Part shown: piece after piece, positions 52,865 to 61,829 of the stretch | Numbering within the stretch: the stretch's first letter is position 1 | How the letters are laid out: each line of letters begins with the position of its first letter | Source of the DNA: G963668345 sp965226215 | GTDB taxonomy: Bacteria > Acidobacteriota > Terriglobia > Bryobacterales > UBA6623 | Assembly (NCBI GenBank): GCA_965226215.1 | Contig: CBDDCH010000002.1 | Coordinates: forward strand, 1,488,001-1,552,000 | DNA: 64,000 nt | Direction: 5' to 3' | Notes under the pieces: model-generated | The model's database searches: none | Told to the model about the DNA's origin: nothing | The model's input: only the letters and a program-made list of their open reading frames with translations | Made by a program: the position numbers and the translations under genes

Positions 52865-53145
52865 CACCCGCGGAAACGACCCGATCCAAGCAAAATTACC
52901 AAACAAACCAAATTCACATGTAAGACAAACTCTTTCAATAACTTAGACGACATTTCTGAGGCGAAGAAGAGACGCTACTCAGAGGCAAAACGAGCCCCAT
53001 GGCTGCCCGCTTGCCTACCGCTGATGCCTGTCAGTGTCCCCCAGGCATTAGCCGGACTGACCCTCCGGGATCCATAAGCTTTTGCGTTGCCATGTGTCCC
53101 GAGTGATGCTGCGCCGTTCCCTGCCGGGTATGCTGAAAGGCAAGC
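52865..53145. other. Spacer before the pseudouridine synthase gene
   Basis: No gene is seen. It includes a locally AT-rich stretch (52885-52950), unusual for this window, and a hairpin TGCCTG-n11-CAGGCA at about 53025-53047. Confidence 0.4.
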
Positions 53146-54093
53146 GTGCGCTCTCAGGCCACAGCGGAAGACGCCGGCAAACGCTTGGATCGATTCCTAG
53201 CGGAACAGATGCCCGAAACCAGCCGCGCGCGGATTCAGCAGTGGATCCGCGACGGACGAGTTACGATCGACCAGGCGCCGGGCCGGGTTTCGTTTAGGCT
53301 ACGTGGCACGGAGTTGATTGCGGTCGATCCTGGTCCCGCCAAGCCGCTCAAGGCCTTCGCTGAGGAAATTCCGCTCGACATTCTCTACGAAGACGAAGAC
53401 ATCGCGGCCATCAACAAGCCTGCCGGAATGACCGTGCATGCCGGCGGAGGAGCCACGTCGGGGACGCTCGTAAACGCCTTGCTGCATCACTTTGGGAAAC
53501 TCTCGGGGACCGGCGGTGAACTGCGTCCGGGAATCGTACACCGGCTGGACCGACTCACTAGTGGCGTCTTGCTGATTGCAAGAAACGACCGCGCCCACCG
53601 TCGCCTGGCCCGGCAATTTCAGTCCCGGCAAGTCAAGAAAACGTACTGGGCCCTCGTCCACGGCGATGGCACGCGGGGTCACCCAAAAGGCAGGCGCGTG
53701 GAAGCCGACAGCCAGTGGTGGACGCGCCTGGAAATGCCTGTCCATCGCGATCGCCGGCAACGCGCGAAAATGACCGCCGGCCGCTCCGGGCGCTCGGCCC
53801 AAACCGACTTCCGCCCGCTGCAACGCTGGCCGTCATTCACACTGCTTGAAGTTCGTATCGCGACCGGGCGCACCCATCAGATCCGCGTGCACCTGTCCTC
53901 GATCGGACATCCCGTCGTCGGAGACCGCCTTTACGGGGCGCCGGCCTCGGTCCCTGAACTTCCCAAACTCGAGCGCTTCTTTCTTCACGCACGGGCGATC
54001 GGATGTCGCCACCCCACGACCGATGCCCCCTTGGAAATCGAGGCGCCCCTACCGAAGGAACTCGAGAGTGTATTAGAAGCCTTGGAGGTATAA
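53146..54093 (+). CDS. rluD: RluA-family 23S rRNA pseudouridine synthase
   Basis: A 315-aa protein with an N-terminal S4 RNA-binding domain (~10-60: KRLDRFLAEQMPETSRARIQQWIRDGRVTID) and a RluA catalytic domain. INKPAGMTVHAGGG is followed by IVHRLDRLTSGVLLIARN with the catalytic Asp of HRLD, then RIATGRTHQIRVHLSSIGHPVVGD near the C-terminus. The domain plan fits RluD, which modifies 23S rRNA helix 69, but RluB/C-type targets cannot be excluded. The GTG start at 53146 gives a complete S4 domain. Confidence 0.88.
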   Translation: MRSQATAEDAGKRLDRFLAEQMPETSRARIQQWIRDGRVTIDQAPGRVSFRLRGTELIAVDPGPAKPLKAFAEEIPLDILYEDEDIAAINKPAGMTVHAGGGATSGTLVNALLHHFGKLSGTGGELRPGIVHRLDRLTSGVLLIARNDRAHRRLARQFQSRQVKKTYWALVHGDGTRGHPKGRRVEADSQWWTRLEMPVHRDRRQRAKMTAGRSGRSAQTDFRPLQRWPSFTLLEVRIATGRTHQIRVHLSSIGHPVVGDRLYGAPASVPELPKLERFFLHARAIGCRHPTTDAPLEIEAPLPKELESVLEALEV

Positions 54094-54124
54094 TGAAGCG
54101 GGGTTTCAAGCAACGAAAATCGTC

Positions 54125-55069
54125 ATGAAGCGAGTCGGACTGCTGTTCTTATTGGTCGGCGCGATGTTCGCGCAAAACGGCAAAAACGCTCCGACCGGCA
54201 GCGTCTTTCCCGCCGACCCGGAATCGACGATCCGCGTCGAGGTCTTCCGAGTCCCGCTTCTGTTCACCGTCACGGATCAGAAGAATCACTTCATCACCAA
54301 CCTGGATCGTGAGGATTTCAGGGTCTTTGATAAGGGGAAAAGGCAAGTCATCAAGGAGTTCGTTCGGGAGAGCGAACTGCCGCTACGGATCGGCATTCTG
54401 CTCGATACGAGTAACAGCATCCGCAACCGATTCAAGTTCGAGAAAGAGGCGGCGATAGAGTTCGTCCGAACGGTTTTACAGGAAGAGAAAGACAAAGCTT
54501 TCTTGGTCAGTTTCGACACGCGCGCCGAGCTGATCATCGATTTCACCAACGATGCCGACGAGTTGGCGAGAGGCATTCGGTCAACGCGGGCCGGGGGCGG
54601 GACGGCGCTCTTTGACGCCATCTATTACGCTTGCCGTGACAAACTGCCCGAAGATTGGCCGCCCGAACAGTTTCGGAGAGCGCTCGTGGTCTTGGGCGAC
54701 GGAGAGGACAACCAGAGCTCGGTGACTCGCGAGATGGCGCTTGACATGGCGCAAAAGGCCGAGACGGTTATCTATGCCATCTCGACCAACCGTTCCGGTA
54801 AGTTTTTCCCGGGAGACAAGGTGCTCAAGAGATTCACGCAGGAAACGGGGGGCATCAAGTTTCACCCTTTTCAGGCCCGCGACCTGGAACAGTCTTTCGC
54901 CGATATCGCCAACGAGCTGCGTCACCAGTACTTCATTCTGTATTCGCCGAATAACTTTGAGCCGGACGGGAGCTTTCATAAGATTCGAGTCAAGGCCCGC
55001 GTCAAAGACACTGTTGTGAGGGTCAGACGGGGCTACTACGCTCCCCTGCCGGGCGAGGAACGACGCTAG
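54125..55069 (+). CDS. Secreted VWFA-domain protein of acidobacterial type
   Basis: A 314-aa protein with a signal peptide (RVGLLFLLVGAMFAQ), a short beta segment (VEVFRVPLLFTVTDQKNHFITNLDREDFRVFDKGKRQVI) and a VWFA domain with the metal site DTSNS near residue 92 and LVVLGDGEDNQS later. This layout ('VPLLFTVTD…GxxVxxLxxxDFxVxxdGxxQ') is the VWFA-related domain highly duplicated in Acidobacteria and is the best taxonomic clue here. It is exported and presumably binds a protein ligand. It ends before a strong terminator and is not part of the recA transcript. Confidence 0.88.
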   Translation: MKRVGLLFLLVGAMFAQNGKNAPTGSVFPADPESTIRVEVFRVPLLFTVTDQKNHFITNLDREDFRVFDKGKRQVIKEFVRESELPLRIGILLDTSNSIRNRFKFEKEAAIEFVRTVLQEEKDKAFLVSFDTRAELIIDFTNDADELARGIRSTRAGGGTALFDAIYYACRDKLPEDWPPEQFRRALVVLGDGEDNQSSVTREMALDMAQKAETVIYAISTNRSGKFFPGDKVLKRFTQETGGIKFHPFQARDLEQSFADIANELRHQYFILYSPNNFEPDGSFHKIRVKARVKDTVVRVRRGYYAPLPGEERR

Positions 55070-55085
55070 CCACTGCGGCCTGCCT

Positions 55086-55107
55086 ACCGCCGCGTGGTGG
55101 TTTTTTT
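55086..55107 (+). terminator. Intrinsic terminator after the VWFA gene
   Basis: ACCGCC-GCGT-GGTGGT, one G-T pair, running into seven T, 17 bp after the stop codon. Confidence 0.75.
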
Positions 55108-55329
55108 CACGGGATCGTCAGATTTCACTTTCGCTTTTTGTTCGCCTGTAGTAAAATCAGCAGTCAAGAGGTCAGATCGAGCGCATCACGGGTGTAGAAG
55201 CCGGACTCGATTCAGCCGTTCAATCAGCTTTTCCGGTGCAGGCTGCGAGCCGATCGGATAGAACGCTGATGCGTTATCTCTCGGGCTTCCCCAACGCTGG
55301 AACCTGACCTACAAAAAGGAGCTAATTAC

Positions 55330-56409
55330 ATGGATCAGCTAGACCGCGATCGCAGCTTAGAACTAGCCCTGAGTGAGATTGAAAAGGCTCATGGAAAGGG
55401 CTCAATCCTACGCCTCGGTTCGCGCGAAGCCATCGTGCCGGTGAGCACGATTCCAACGGGTTCGATTTCCCTTGATGCCGCCCTGGGTGTGGGCGGATTT
55501 CCGCGCGGACGGGTCATTGAAATCTACGGCCCGGAATCTTCCGGCAAGACCACGCTCGCACTGTCCGCCCTGGCACAGGGCCAGAAACTTGGTGGCATGG
55601 CAGCTTTCATCGACGCTGAACACGCCATGGACCCCGGCTACGCCAAGCAGCTTGGCGTCGATGTCGATAACCTGCTCGTCTCACAGCCCGACTGTGGGGA
55701 GCAGGCATTGCAAATCGCCGACGTACTGGTGCGCTCCGGCGCAATCGAGGTGCTGGTTGTCGATTCGGTCGCCGCTCTTGTACCTCGCGCTGAGCTTGAA
55801 GGCGAAATGGGCGACAGTCATATGGGTCTTCAGGCTCGCTTAATGTCCCAGGCGCTGCGTAAGCTGACGGGCATAGTGTTTAAGTCCAACTGCTGTCTCA
55901 TCTTCATCAACCAGATTCGGGAAAAGATCGGCGTCATGTTCGGCAACCCGGAAACCACGACCGGCGGACGGGCCCTGAAGTTTTATTCCTCTGTTCGGAT
56001 TGACATTCGGCGCATCGCCGCCATCAAAGACGGCGATAGGATAATCGGCAATCGGACGAAAGCGAAAGTCGTCAAGAACAAGGTCGCGGCGCCGTTTCAG
56101 CAGGCTGAGTTCGACATCATGTACGGCCAGGGCATCTCGCTCGAAGGAGACCTGCTCGATCTCGGAGTCGCCCACCGCGTCGTGGCGAAAAGCGGCGCTT
56201 GGTACTCCTACGGCGGGGACCGCATCGGTCAGGGGCGCGAGAACACGAAAGAATTCCTCCGCGAAAACACCGACATCCGTGATAAGCTGCACGTCGAACT
56301 ACGACAGGCTCTAGGCTTACAGCCGCCTCCGGAAACCCAGTCGGCCGAAGGACCGAACGGCTCGCCCAAAGCCACTACGGCGGACGCCAGTACGGCCGCT
56401 CGGGCGTAG
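55330..56409 (+). CDS. recA: Recombinase A
   Basis: A 359-aa RecA that forms filaments on single-stranded DNA for strand exchange and SOS induction. Walker A is GPESSGKTT (~66-74); FIDAEHAMDP, LLVSQPDCGEQALQI, LVVDSVAALVPRAE (Walker B), the L2 loop IREKIGVMFGNPETTTGGRALKFY and the C-terminal acidic tail are all present. LIFINQIREK has the glutamine switch. AAAAAGGAG about 8 bp before ATG is a strong ribosome site. No convincing LexA operator was recognised upstream. Confidence 0.97.
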   Translation: MDQLDRDRSLELALSEIEKAHGKGSILRLGSREAIVPVSTIPTGSISLDAALGVGGFPRGRVIEIYGPESSGKTTLALSALAQGQKLGGMAAFIDAEHAMDPGYAKQLGVDVDNLLVSQPDCGEQALQIADVLVRSGAIEVLVVDSVAALVPRAELEGEMGDSHMGLQARLMSQALRKLTGIVFKSNCCLIFINQIREKIGVMFGNPETTTGGRALKFYSSVRIDIRRIAAIKDGDRIIGNRTKAKVVKNKVAAPFQQAEFDIMYGQGISLEGDLLDLGVAHRVVAKSGAWYSYGGDRIGQGRENTKEFLRENTDIRDKLHVELRQALGLQPPPETQSAEGPNGSPKATTADASTAARA

Positions 56410-56415
56410 GGAGGT

Positions 56416-56437
56416 TTCGGCCGGAGCGAGGGCCGAA
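56416..56437 (+). terminator. Hairpin after recA
   Basis: TTCGGCC-n8-GGCCGAA, 7-bp perfect stem, 7 bp past the stop codon, but no T-tract. A second palindrome, CCGCGGA-TTTCCA-TCCGCGG, lies at 56570-56589. The remaining 56438-56692 has no gene. Confidence 0.4.
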
Positions 56438-56692
56438 TAGCGCAGCTTGTCTATTACGCTTTTCTCGCTACGCGGCGAGGCGAAGTGCGTGAGAAGGGCG
56501 TCAGGATGAGGTGTGCGTAGCTCCCTCCGCCCTTTCGGGGCTCGACTCTGTGTGATCCCTACCCCCGGACCGCGGATTTCCATCCGCGGCTCTCCTGCGA
56601 GATTACAGGCCGCTCCCCGGGTATTCTTACCAACGGTTCGGGTTCACGTAGCGCTCCATTGGTTCGCCTCGCCACCTCGTGCCAATAGCGGC

Positions 56693-57793
56693 CTAATGAC
56701 GCTGTCTCTTCTGCTTCCGATCCCGGCCCGGCGATTTTGGCCGGTCAGACACTTGCGCTGATTCAAACGTCGCCATTTCGTTGTAAAGCCGCAGGGCAGA
56801 CTCGATGACGCCGATTGCCAAGGCGGAGCCAGTGCCCTCTCCCAAGCGCATGTCAAGCGACAAGAGGGGCTCGACCTCAAGAGCTTCCAGCATCACTCGA
56901 TGGCCGGGCTCGGCGGACTGGTGCGAAAAAAAGAAGTAATCCCTAAGCAGAGGCGCCAGTCGAATCGCCAGTAACGCACCGGCCGAGGCGATAAAACCGT
57001 CTACGACTACGGCCACACGTGAAGCGGCGGCCCCCAGGCAGAATCCGCCGACGCCCCCGATTTCGAAGCCGCCCACGGCGGCCAGAACTGCGATCGGGTC
57101 GGCAGGGTCGGGGTGATGCAGCTCGAGAGATCGCTCGATCACTTCGGCCTTGTGCTGAAGCTGGCTCTTGGTGATCCCCGTGCCGGAACCCACTAGTTCG
57201 CCGGGATCTTGGTCCGCAATCGCCGCCAGCACCGCACTGGCCGATGTAGTATTGCCGATCCCCATCTCCCCGACGCCCAACAATCCAAACTCCAAACTTG
57301 CCGCCGCTCTGGCCAGAGCGATCCCCGTTTCGATCGACTGCACGGCCTGGTCCCTCGTCATCGCTGGTTCGCGCAAGAAATTTCGCGTCCCGGGAGCCAC
57401 TTTTCGGCGCACAACACCTGGAATCGAAGCCAGATCGTGATCCACACCCATGTCGACAATCACGGGGTCGATGCCGAACTGCCGGCACAGGACATTGATG
57501 GCAGCGCCGCCGGAGACGAAGTTCCGCACCATTTGGTAGGTCACTTCCCGCGGATACGCGCTTACTCCCTCCGCCGTGACGCCGTGGTCGGCGCAAAACA
57601 CAAACAGCGACTTGCGGGGCAACGGCAGTTGCGTCTGGCCGCGCACCAGCCCATACTGCAAGACGATCTCCTCAAGACGTCCGAGGCTACCGCGGGGCTT
57701 TGTCAGGCTGTCCAGCCGGTCTTGGATTTGCTTGGCGAGACGCGGGTTCGCCGTGGGGGAGATTTGGCCAAGAGTCTGAGTAAGTAGCTCCAT
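56693..57793 (-). CDS. cobT: Nicotinate-nucleotide:dimethylbenzimidazole phosphoribosyltransferase
   Basis: A 366-aa enzyme that activates the lower-ligand base of cobalamin using nicotinate mononucleotide. Landmarks are DSLTKPRGSLGRLEEI, FCADHGVTAEGVSAYP, VDMGVDHDL, GEMGIGNTTSASAV, GFIASAGALLAI, YFFFSHQSAEPGH, and MRLGEGTGSALA with the catalytic Glu near the C-terminus. No other cob genes adjoin, so it may serve salvage or remodelling of corrinoids. ATG 57793 is preferred to 57811. Its leader may contain a riboswitch. Confidence 0.95.
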   Translation of the reverse strand: MELLTQTLGQISPTANPRLAKQIQDRLDSLTKPRGSLGRLEEIVLQYGLVRGQTQLPLPRKSLFVFCADHGVTAEGVSAYPREVTYQMVRNFVSGGAAINVLCRQFGIDPVIVDMGVDHDLASIPGVVRRKVAPGTRNFLREPAMTRDQAVQSIETGIALARAAASLEFGLLGVGEMGIGNTTSASAVLAAIADQDPGELVGSGTGITKSQLQHKAEVIERSLELHHPDPADPIAVLAAVGGFEIGGVGGFCLGAAASRVAVVVDGFIASAGALLAIRLAPLLRDYFFFSHQSAEPGHRVMLEALEVEPLLSLDMRLGEGTGSALAIGVIESALRLYNEMATFESAQVSDRPKSPGRDRKQKRQRH

Positions 57794-57937
57794 GAATCCG
57801 TGCGGACCCATTGTCTCAGACGATTCGCCGGGACGGTTGCCAGTGGGCGAACGACGCGTTCGTTTGGGTCGCTTTGCCTAATGCTGTTCCGGGCCCACAT
57901 TTTCGTATATGAGGCAGATTGAGCGGGCTTTCAAACA

Positions 57938-58035
57938 ACCAATACTGGGCAAGATCTGTGGCGGTTTTCGGGGCCGTTGCCGGTCGAAGTCCCACCGGAC
58001 TGCACTATTGAGCCACGGGCTCCCTGGAAAAAGTT
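57938..58035 (-). promoter_or_regulatory. Possible cobalamin-riboswitch-like leader of cobT
   Basis: Read leftward, the leader contains GGTGGGACTTCGACCGGCAA, then CGGCCCC and CCGCCACAG, then GCCCAGTATTGG. The order resembles the conserved core of cobalamin riboswitches (GGTGnnAnTCC…, CCCCGC-ACTG, GCCAGT). There is a ~6-nt insertion in the core and the flanking paired regions were not verified. The location, 150-240 nt before a B12 gene, makes it plausible but unproven. Confidence 0.28.
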
Positions 58036-58180
58036 GGGCTTTTCGGATTTTTCCGCCAACTCTTCTCCAGCCGGGCCGTTGATTAGCTACAATACGTGCT
58101 GAAAATTGCATGGGTGGAGCTTTCCCCCGCTGACAAAATCGCGCCGCCAAGGCGCATGGAAGCTTGAGGAGTGCTACCTG

Positions 58181-59500
58181 ATGCCCAAGCCACCAAGTCA
58201 CCCTGTTATCGTCGTCCCCGGCATCACAGCCACCGCACTGCGCGACGAGTACCCCCTGCCGACCGAGTCGGTTTGGTCGGTGCTGCGCAAGGATTACGCC
58301 CGGGTTGCTCTGCATCCCGACAACCTTCGCTATGAAGCCCGCGAACCGGCGCGCCTAGCGGCGGACCAACTTTTCGGTGTTGCCTACGAGGAGTTTATCG
58401 AGGAGCTGCGCTACAACCTGCGCCAACGAGAAGACGAACCGGTCCCCGTTTTTCCTTTCGCCTACGACTGGCGGCACCCATTAGAAGTCATCGAACGTCA
58501 CCTAGAGGCGTTCGTTGAAGAGGTGATCGAGCGAACCAAGTTGCTGAAGCACTACCACAACAGCGGCTATGGAGACGATCCAAAGGTTAACGTTGTGGGG
58601 CACTCTATGGGTGGACTTGTGATTGCCGGGTACCTCGAGCGGGCTGGGAACAAAGCTCGCGTGGCGAAGGTAGCGACGCTGGCGACGCCTTTTCGGGGGT
58701 CATTCGAAGCGGTCGTCCAGTTGGCAACCGGAACTTCGAATCTGAGCGGGGCCGCCCCCAGCTCTCGCGAGCGGGAAACAGCCCGCGTCACCCCGGCTCT
58801 TTACCACCTGATTCCGAGCTTCAGGCGAGGCCTAGAGGTCGCGCCTGGGCTGCCAAAGTCGCTCTTCAACGTAGACATTTGGCAGCCGAGCATCGTCAGT
58901 ACGCTCTCTGAATACATCCGTCTCAAAGGCTTGCCGCCGAAGGATCCCAAGGCGCCCAAACGGCTTGATCGCGCCAAACAGCTGTTTGCCAGTCTGCTCG
59001 CGGCGGCGCGCGCCCATCGCAAGCGAGTTGACAGCCTCAAGCTTTCCCAAGCCGGGCTAGATGCGAAAGACTGGCTCTGCGTGGTCGGTGTGGACGCGGA
59101 AACGCGCGTCAAATTGGAAGTCATTCGACAAGGCAGGTATCCCGACTTTCGAATCACGGGCAAGCACCGCGTGAATCAATGGGATGACGCCGACAAGGAT
59201 CGGTCGTTGACCGGCGACGGAACAGTGCCTTTCGCAGGCGGTGTCCCGAATTTTCTGCCGCTTGAAACCCTCGTCTGTGTGACTCCGGGCGATTTTGGCT
59301 ACTGGGAAGTCTCAGATAAGGCTCTGATGAAGGTAGCCGGTTTCCATGGCATCATGCCGAACATGAACATGCTGCACCGGCTGGTGGTTCGGCATTTCAC
59401 CGGCAGAAGCGACCGACGCCAAAACACATGGGGCCGACCGGCGCCATCGGTACAAGACAAAGACTGGCAGCCTCCCTTGCGCCTGCGGAACAAAGGTTGA
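58181..59500 (+). CDS. Lecithin:cholesterol acyltransferase-like alpha/beta hydrolase
   Basis: A 439-aa alpha/beta hydrolase of the LCAT/PGAP1-like type. An early oxyanion-side motif VIVVPGITATALR, the tryptophan segment FAYDWRHPLE typical of LCAT-like lipases, the nucleophile elbow VVGHSMGGLV (~151-160), ATPFRGSFEAVV, and late GDGTVPFAGG (acid Asp) are visible; FHGIMPNMNMLH offers the catalytic His. It probably hydrolyses or transfers acyl groups on lipids. No signal peptide follows ATG 58181, which has GAGGAG upstream; the 25-residue longer frame is less likely. Confidence 0.78.
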   Translation: MPKPPSHPVIVVPGITATALRDEYPLPTESVWSVLRKDYARVALHPDNLRYEAREPARLAADQLFGVAYEEFIEELRYNLRQREDEPVPVFPFAYDWRHPLEVIERHLEAFVEEVIERTKLLKHYHNSGYGDDPKVNVVGHSMGGLVIAGYLERAGNKARVAKVATLATPFRGSFEAVVQLATGTSNLSGAAPSSRERETARVTPALYHLIPSFRRGLEVAPGLPKSLFNVDIWQPSIVSTLSEYIRLKGLPPKDPKAPKRLDRAKQLFASLLAAARAHRKRVDSLKLSQAGLDAKDWLCVVGVDAETRVKLEVIRQGRYPDFRITGKHRVNQWDDADKDRSLTGDGTVPFAGGVPNFLPLETLVCVTPGDFGYWEVSDKALMKVAGFHGIMPNMNMLHRLVVRHFTGRSDRRQNTWGRPAPSVQDKDWQPPLRLRNKG

Positions 59501-59549
59501 GGCCTTCGGATCATCCCGAACATCATGACCGCCGGGGTCAAGAACCCTC

Positions 59550-59930
59550 ATGAGCCGCGAGGATTTCGAAGAGTTGGCCGATCGGGCCTGGCAATCGATA
59601 CCCAAGAGCTTCCGAGATCGCTTTTCGAACGTGGCCGTTTTCGTCGAGCAAGAGCCGGCGCCTTCGGACTTGCGTGCCGCCCGAGTTCCCCCCCGGGGGA
59701 CCTTGCTCGGACTCTACCAGGGTGTGCCGCTCTTGCGGCGGGGTCATGGCTACGGGATGGTTTTGCCGGACAAAGTAACGCTATTTCAGGGGCCGATTGA
59801 GCGCTCCGCCCGACGGGCGGAAGAGATCCCTCAGATCATTTACGACACGTTGTGGCACGAGCTGGCCCATCATCTGGGCATGAACGAGAAGGAGGTTCGC
59901 GACGCCGAACGCCGGCGGGGAAGGCGGTGA
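59550..59930 (+). CDS. Minimal zincin metallopeptidase-family protein
   Basis: A 126-aa protein of the small zincin family found widely in bacteria. The N-terminal MSREDFEELADRAWQSIPKSFRDRFSNVAVFVEQEP is characteristic, TLLGLYQGVPL follows, and the C-terminal WHELAHHLGMNEKEVRD carries the HExxH zinc site with a downstream Glu. The protein is so short that activity is unproven in this family; a regulatory or peptidase role is possible. It has its own start 50 bp after the lipase-like gene on the same strand and may be co-transcribed. Confidence 0.85.
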   Translation: MSREDFEELADRAWQSIPKSFRDRFSNVAVFVEQEPAPSDLRAARVPPRGTLLGLYQGVPLLRRGHGYGMVLPDKVTLFQGPIERSARRAEEIPQIIYDTLWHELAHHLGMNEKEVRDAERRRGRR

Positions 59931-59933
59931 ACG

Positions 59934-60097
59934 TTAGCCCGCTTTCTCACGAGCTAACGGTCGAAGCACGGGATAGGCCCGCCATTACTTGGTTGCGCTT
60001 GCTGGCCGTCCGTAAGTATGCCTCCGCGCGCCGCACGCCTTGTACTGGCGGGCTTCTCAGGCACTTCGCGTCGCCACCACGTGACAAAGCGGGCTAA
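59934..60097. repeat. 164-bp MITE with TTAGCCCGC inverted ends
   Basis: TTAGCCCGCTTTCTCACGAG at the left matches TTAGCCCGCTTTGTCACGTG read from the right. The left 50 bp recurs at 15297-15345 and the right end at 25415-25431 and 38606-38614. It starts 4 bp after the zincin stop. Confidence 0.72.
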
Positions 60098-60122
60098 ATC
60101 CCTGAACCAAGGAAGCCCCGAA

Positions 60123-61826
60123 TCAGCCCTGGTATCCCAGAACAAGCAACGTTAAGTCGTCGTTCTGCGGAGCTCCCGCAGTGAAAGAGCTGACCTCCTC
60201 CCGAATGGATTGAAGCAGCTTCGGGGCGCTGGAGGAGGCGTGGCGCTGTGCGGCTTCCTTCAGGCGCTCTTCGCCGAACTGCTCATTCGACCAATTGACA
60301 GCCTCGGAGACGCCGTCGGTGTAGACAATCACCTTGTCACCTTGCGATAGCGTAAACTCCCGTTGCGGAAACTCCGCCTCAGGGAAAAGTCCGATCGGGG
60401 AGCTGGTCGCATTCAGCCATTCCGTTTCTCCCGAGGCACGCACAAGTATCGCCGGGCAATGACCCGCGCTGACCCATCGCGCGGTGCCGTCGCGCTGCAC
60501 CAAGCAGTAAAAGACAGTCGCGAACCGGGCCGAACGCGAGCGCTCACAGATGTAGCGATTTACTCGGGCTACGATTTCAGAGGGCCGGGAATCGAGCGAT
60601 GCGGTGGCGAAAAAAGCGCCCTGGATGAGAGAAGTCAACAGGGCGGCCGACACGCCCTTGCCCGAGACGTCAGCTTGGACAACGCCCCAGTGGTCCTCGG
60701 ACAACTCCATGACGTCGAAATAGTCCCCGCCCACCTGGAAGCAGGCCTCGCTACAGCCCTCGGCCACCAACCAGCCCTCGGTGGGCAGTTGCGCGGGCAG
60801 CATCGTCTGCTGGATGTCGCGAGCGATCTTGAGTTCCTGCTCCAGCGACTGCTGCTTGTGTTCCTGGGCCAGCAAACGAGCATTTTCAAGCACCGTCGAA
60901 ATCTCGATCGCCAGTGTCTGGAGCCGTTCCCGATTGGCTGCCGACAGGTCGCCCGTGACCTGCTTCGAGTCCATGTAGAGAGCGCCCAACGTATCCTCGC
61001 CGGGGGAAAGCAAACTCGTTTCGTGCTGTTGGCCGATTCGTATTCGCACCAGCGGTACGCAAATGACGCTCCTGAGCTCGAGCCGAGCAACGGTTTCGCC
61101 CAACTCTGTGTCGGCCGTCTCTTCCTTGGCGGGGTCAAAGGTCATCGACAGCAGATCCCGGCGTCTGGTAAGGGCTTCTTGGATCACCCGACGCGGCACG
61201 TGCAGTTCGTCGGCAGTCAACTGTTCGCCGCTGAGGTCTCGAGCAACTTTAACTTCCAGTTCCCCCGATTGATCCGTCAGCATCAGGAAGCCGCGCTCGG
61301 CTCCGGTCACGACCAGGGCCGCGTCGACAGCCGCGGCAAGAACTTCGTCAACTGCGAGTGACGCTTGCAGCGCCCGCGCCACTTCCAACACTGCACTAAG
61401 ACGACCCAAGTTGCCCGTGCCCTCGCTTTCGGGCATGGCGGCGACCTTTTCCATCAGCGGAGCTGTGAAGGTTAGGTCCTTTCCGATTACAAGACGGTAG
61501 GAGTCTTCGATACCGAACTCGATTTCGTCTCCCGGACGCAGTTCGTGGCGGTCGACTTTCTTTCCGTTGACGAACAATCCGTGGCGGCTTTTGCTGTCTT
61601 CGATGTAGTATTTTGAGCCTTCGAGCAGGATTTGTCCGTGGTTGCGGGAAACGCGACTGTCTCGCAGGGGGATTTCGCACTCGGGGAGACGGCCGATGCG
61701 AAACGGGCTATGGGTCACCTGAACCTCGTACCTCTCCCCGGATGGACCGATGACTGTTACCGTCAAGACGGTGTTGCGGGGACCGCGTGGCGGAGCCGAG
61801 GCCGCAGTGTCCGCGGACATGGGCAC
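60123..61826 (-). CDS. FHA-GAF-SpoIIE (PP2C) serine phosphatase
   Basis: A 567-aa signalling protein. The FHA domain (~20-120) has FRIGRLPECEIPL and SRVSRNHGQILL, the residues that grip phosphothreonine. A GAF domain follows (~140-320), then a short coiled coil and a SpoIIE/RsbU phosphatase (~340-567) with GGDYFDVME, ADVSGKGVSAALL, VIYTDGVSEAVN and QNDDLTLLVL supplying metal-binding aspartates. It probably dephosphorylates an anti-sigma antagonist or similar partner; the FHA could dock to a phosphorylated Ser/Thr kinase. No RsbV/RsbW-like genes are nearby. Confidence 0.92.
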   Translation of the reverse strand: MPMSADTAASAPPRGPRNTVLTVTVIGPSGERYEVQVTHSPFRIGRLPECEIPLRDSRVSRNHGQILLEGSKYYIEDSKSRHGLFVNGKKVDRHELRPGDEIEFGIEDSYRLVIGKDLTFTAPLMEKVAAMPESEGTGNLGRLSAVLEVARALQASLAVDEVLAAAVDAALVVTGAERGFLMLTDQSGELEVKVARDLSGEQLTADELHVPRRVIQEALTRRRDLLSMTFDPAKEETADTELGETVARLELRSVICVPLVRIRIGQQHETSLLSPGEDTLGALYMDSKQVTGDLSAANRERLQTLAIEISTVLENARLLAQEHKQQSLEQELKIARDIQQTMLPAQLPTEGWLVAEGCSEACFQVGGDYFDVMELSEDHWGVVQADVSGKGVSAALLTSLIQGAFFATASLDSRPSEIVARVNRYICERSRSARFATVFYCLVQRDGTARWVSAGHCPAILVRASGETEWLNATSSPIGLFPEAEFPQREFTLSQGDKVIVYTDGVSEAVNWSNEQFGEERLKEAAQRHASSSAPKLLQSIREEVSSFTAGAPQNDDLTLLVLGYQG

Positions 61827-61829
61827 TTA

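Noticed and set aside
55120..55329. LexA operator upstream of recA
   Set aside because: No CGAAC-n4-GTTCG, GTTC-n7-GTTC or CTG-n10-CAG site could be found convincingly; the acidobacterial LexA site is not known to me.
1434..60097. CRISPR array
   Set aside because: Repeats are dispersed, of several families and palindromic over 100-250 bp; nowhere do short repeats alternate with equal unique spacers, and no cas gene is seen.
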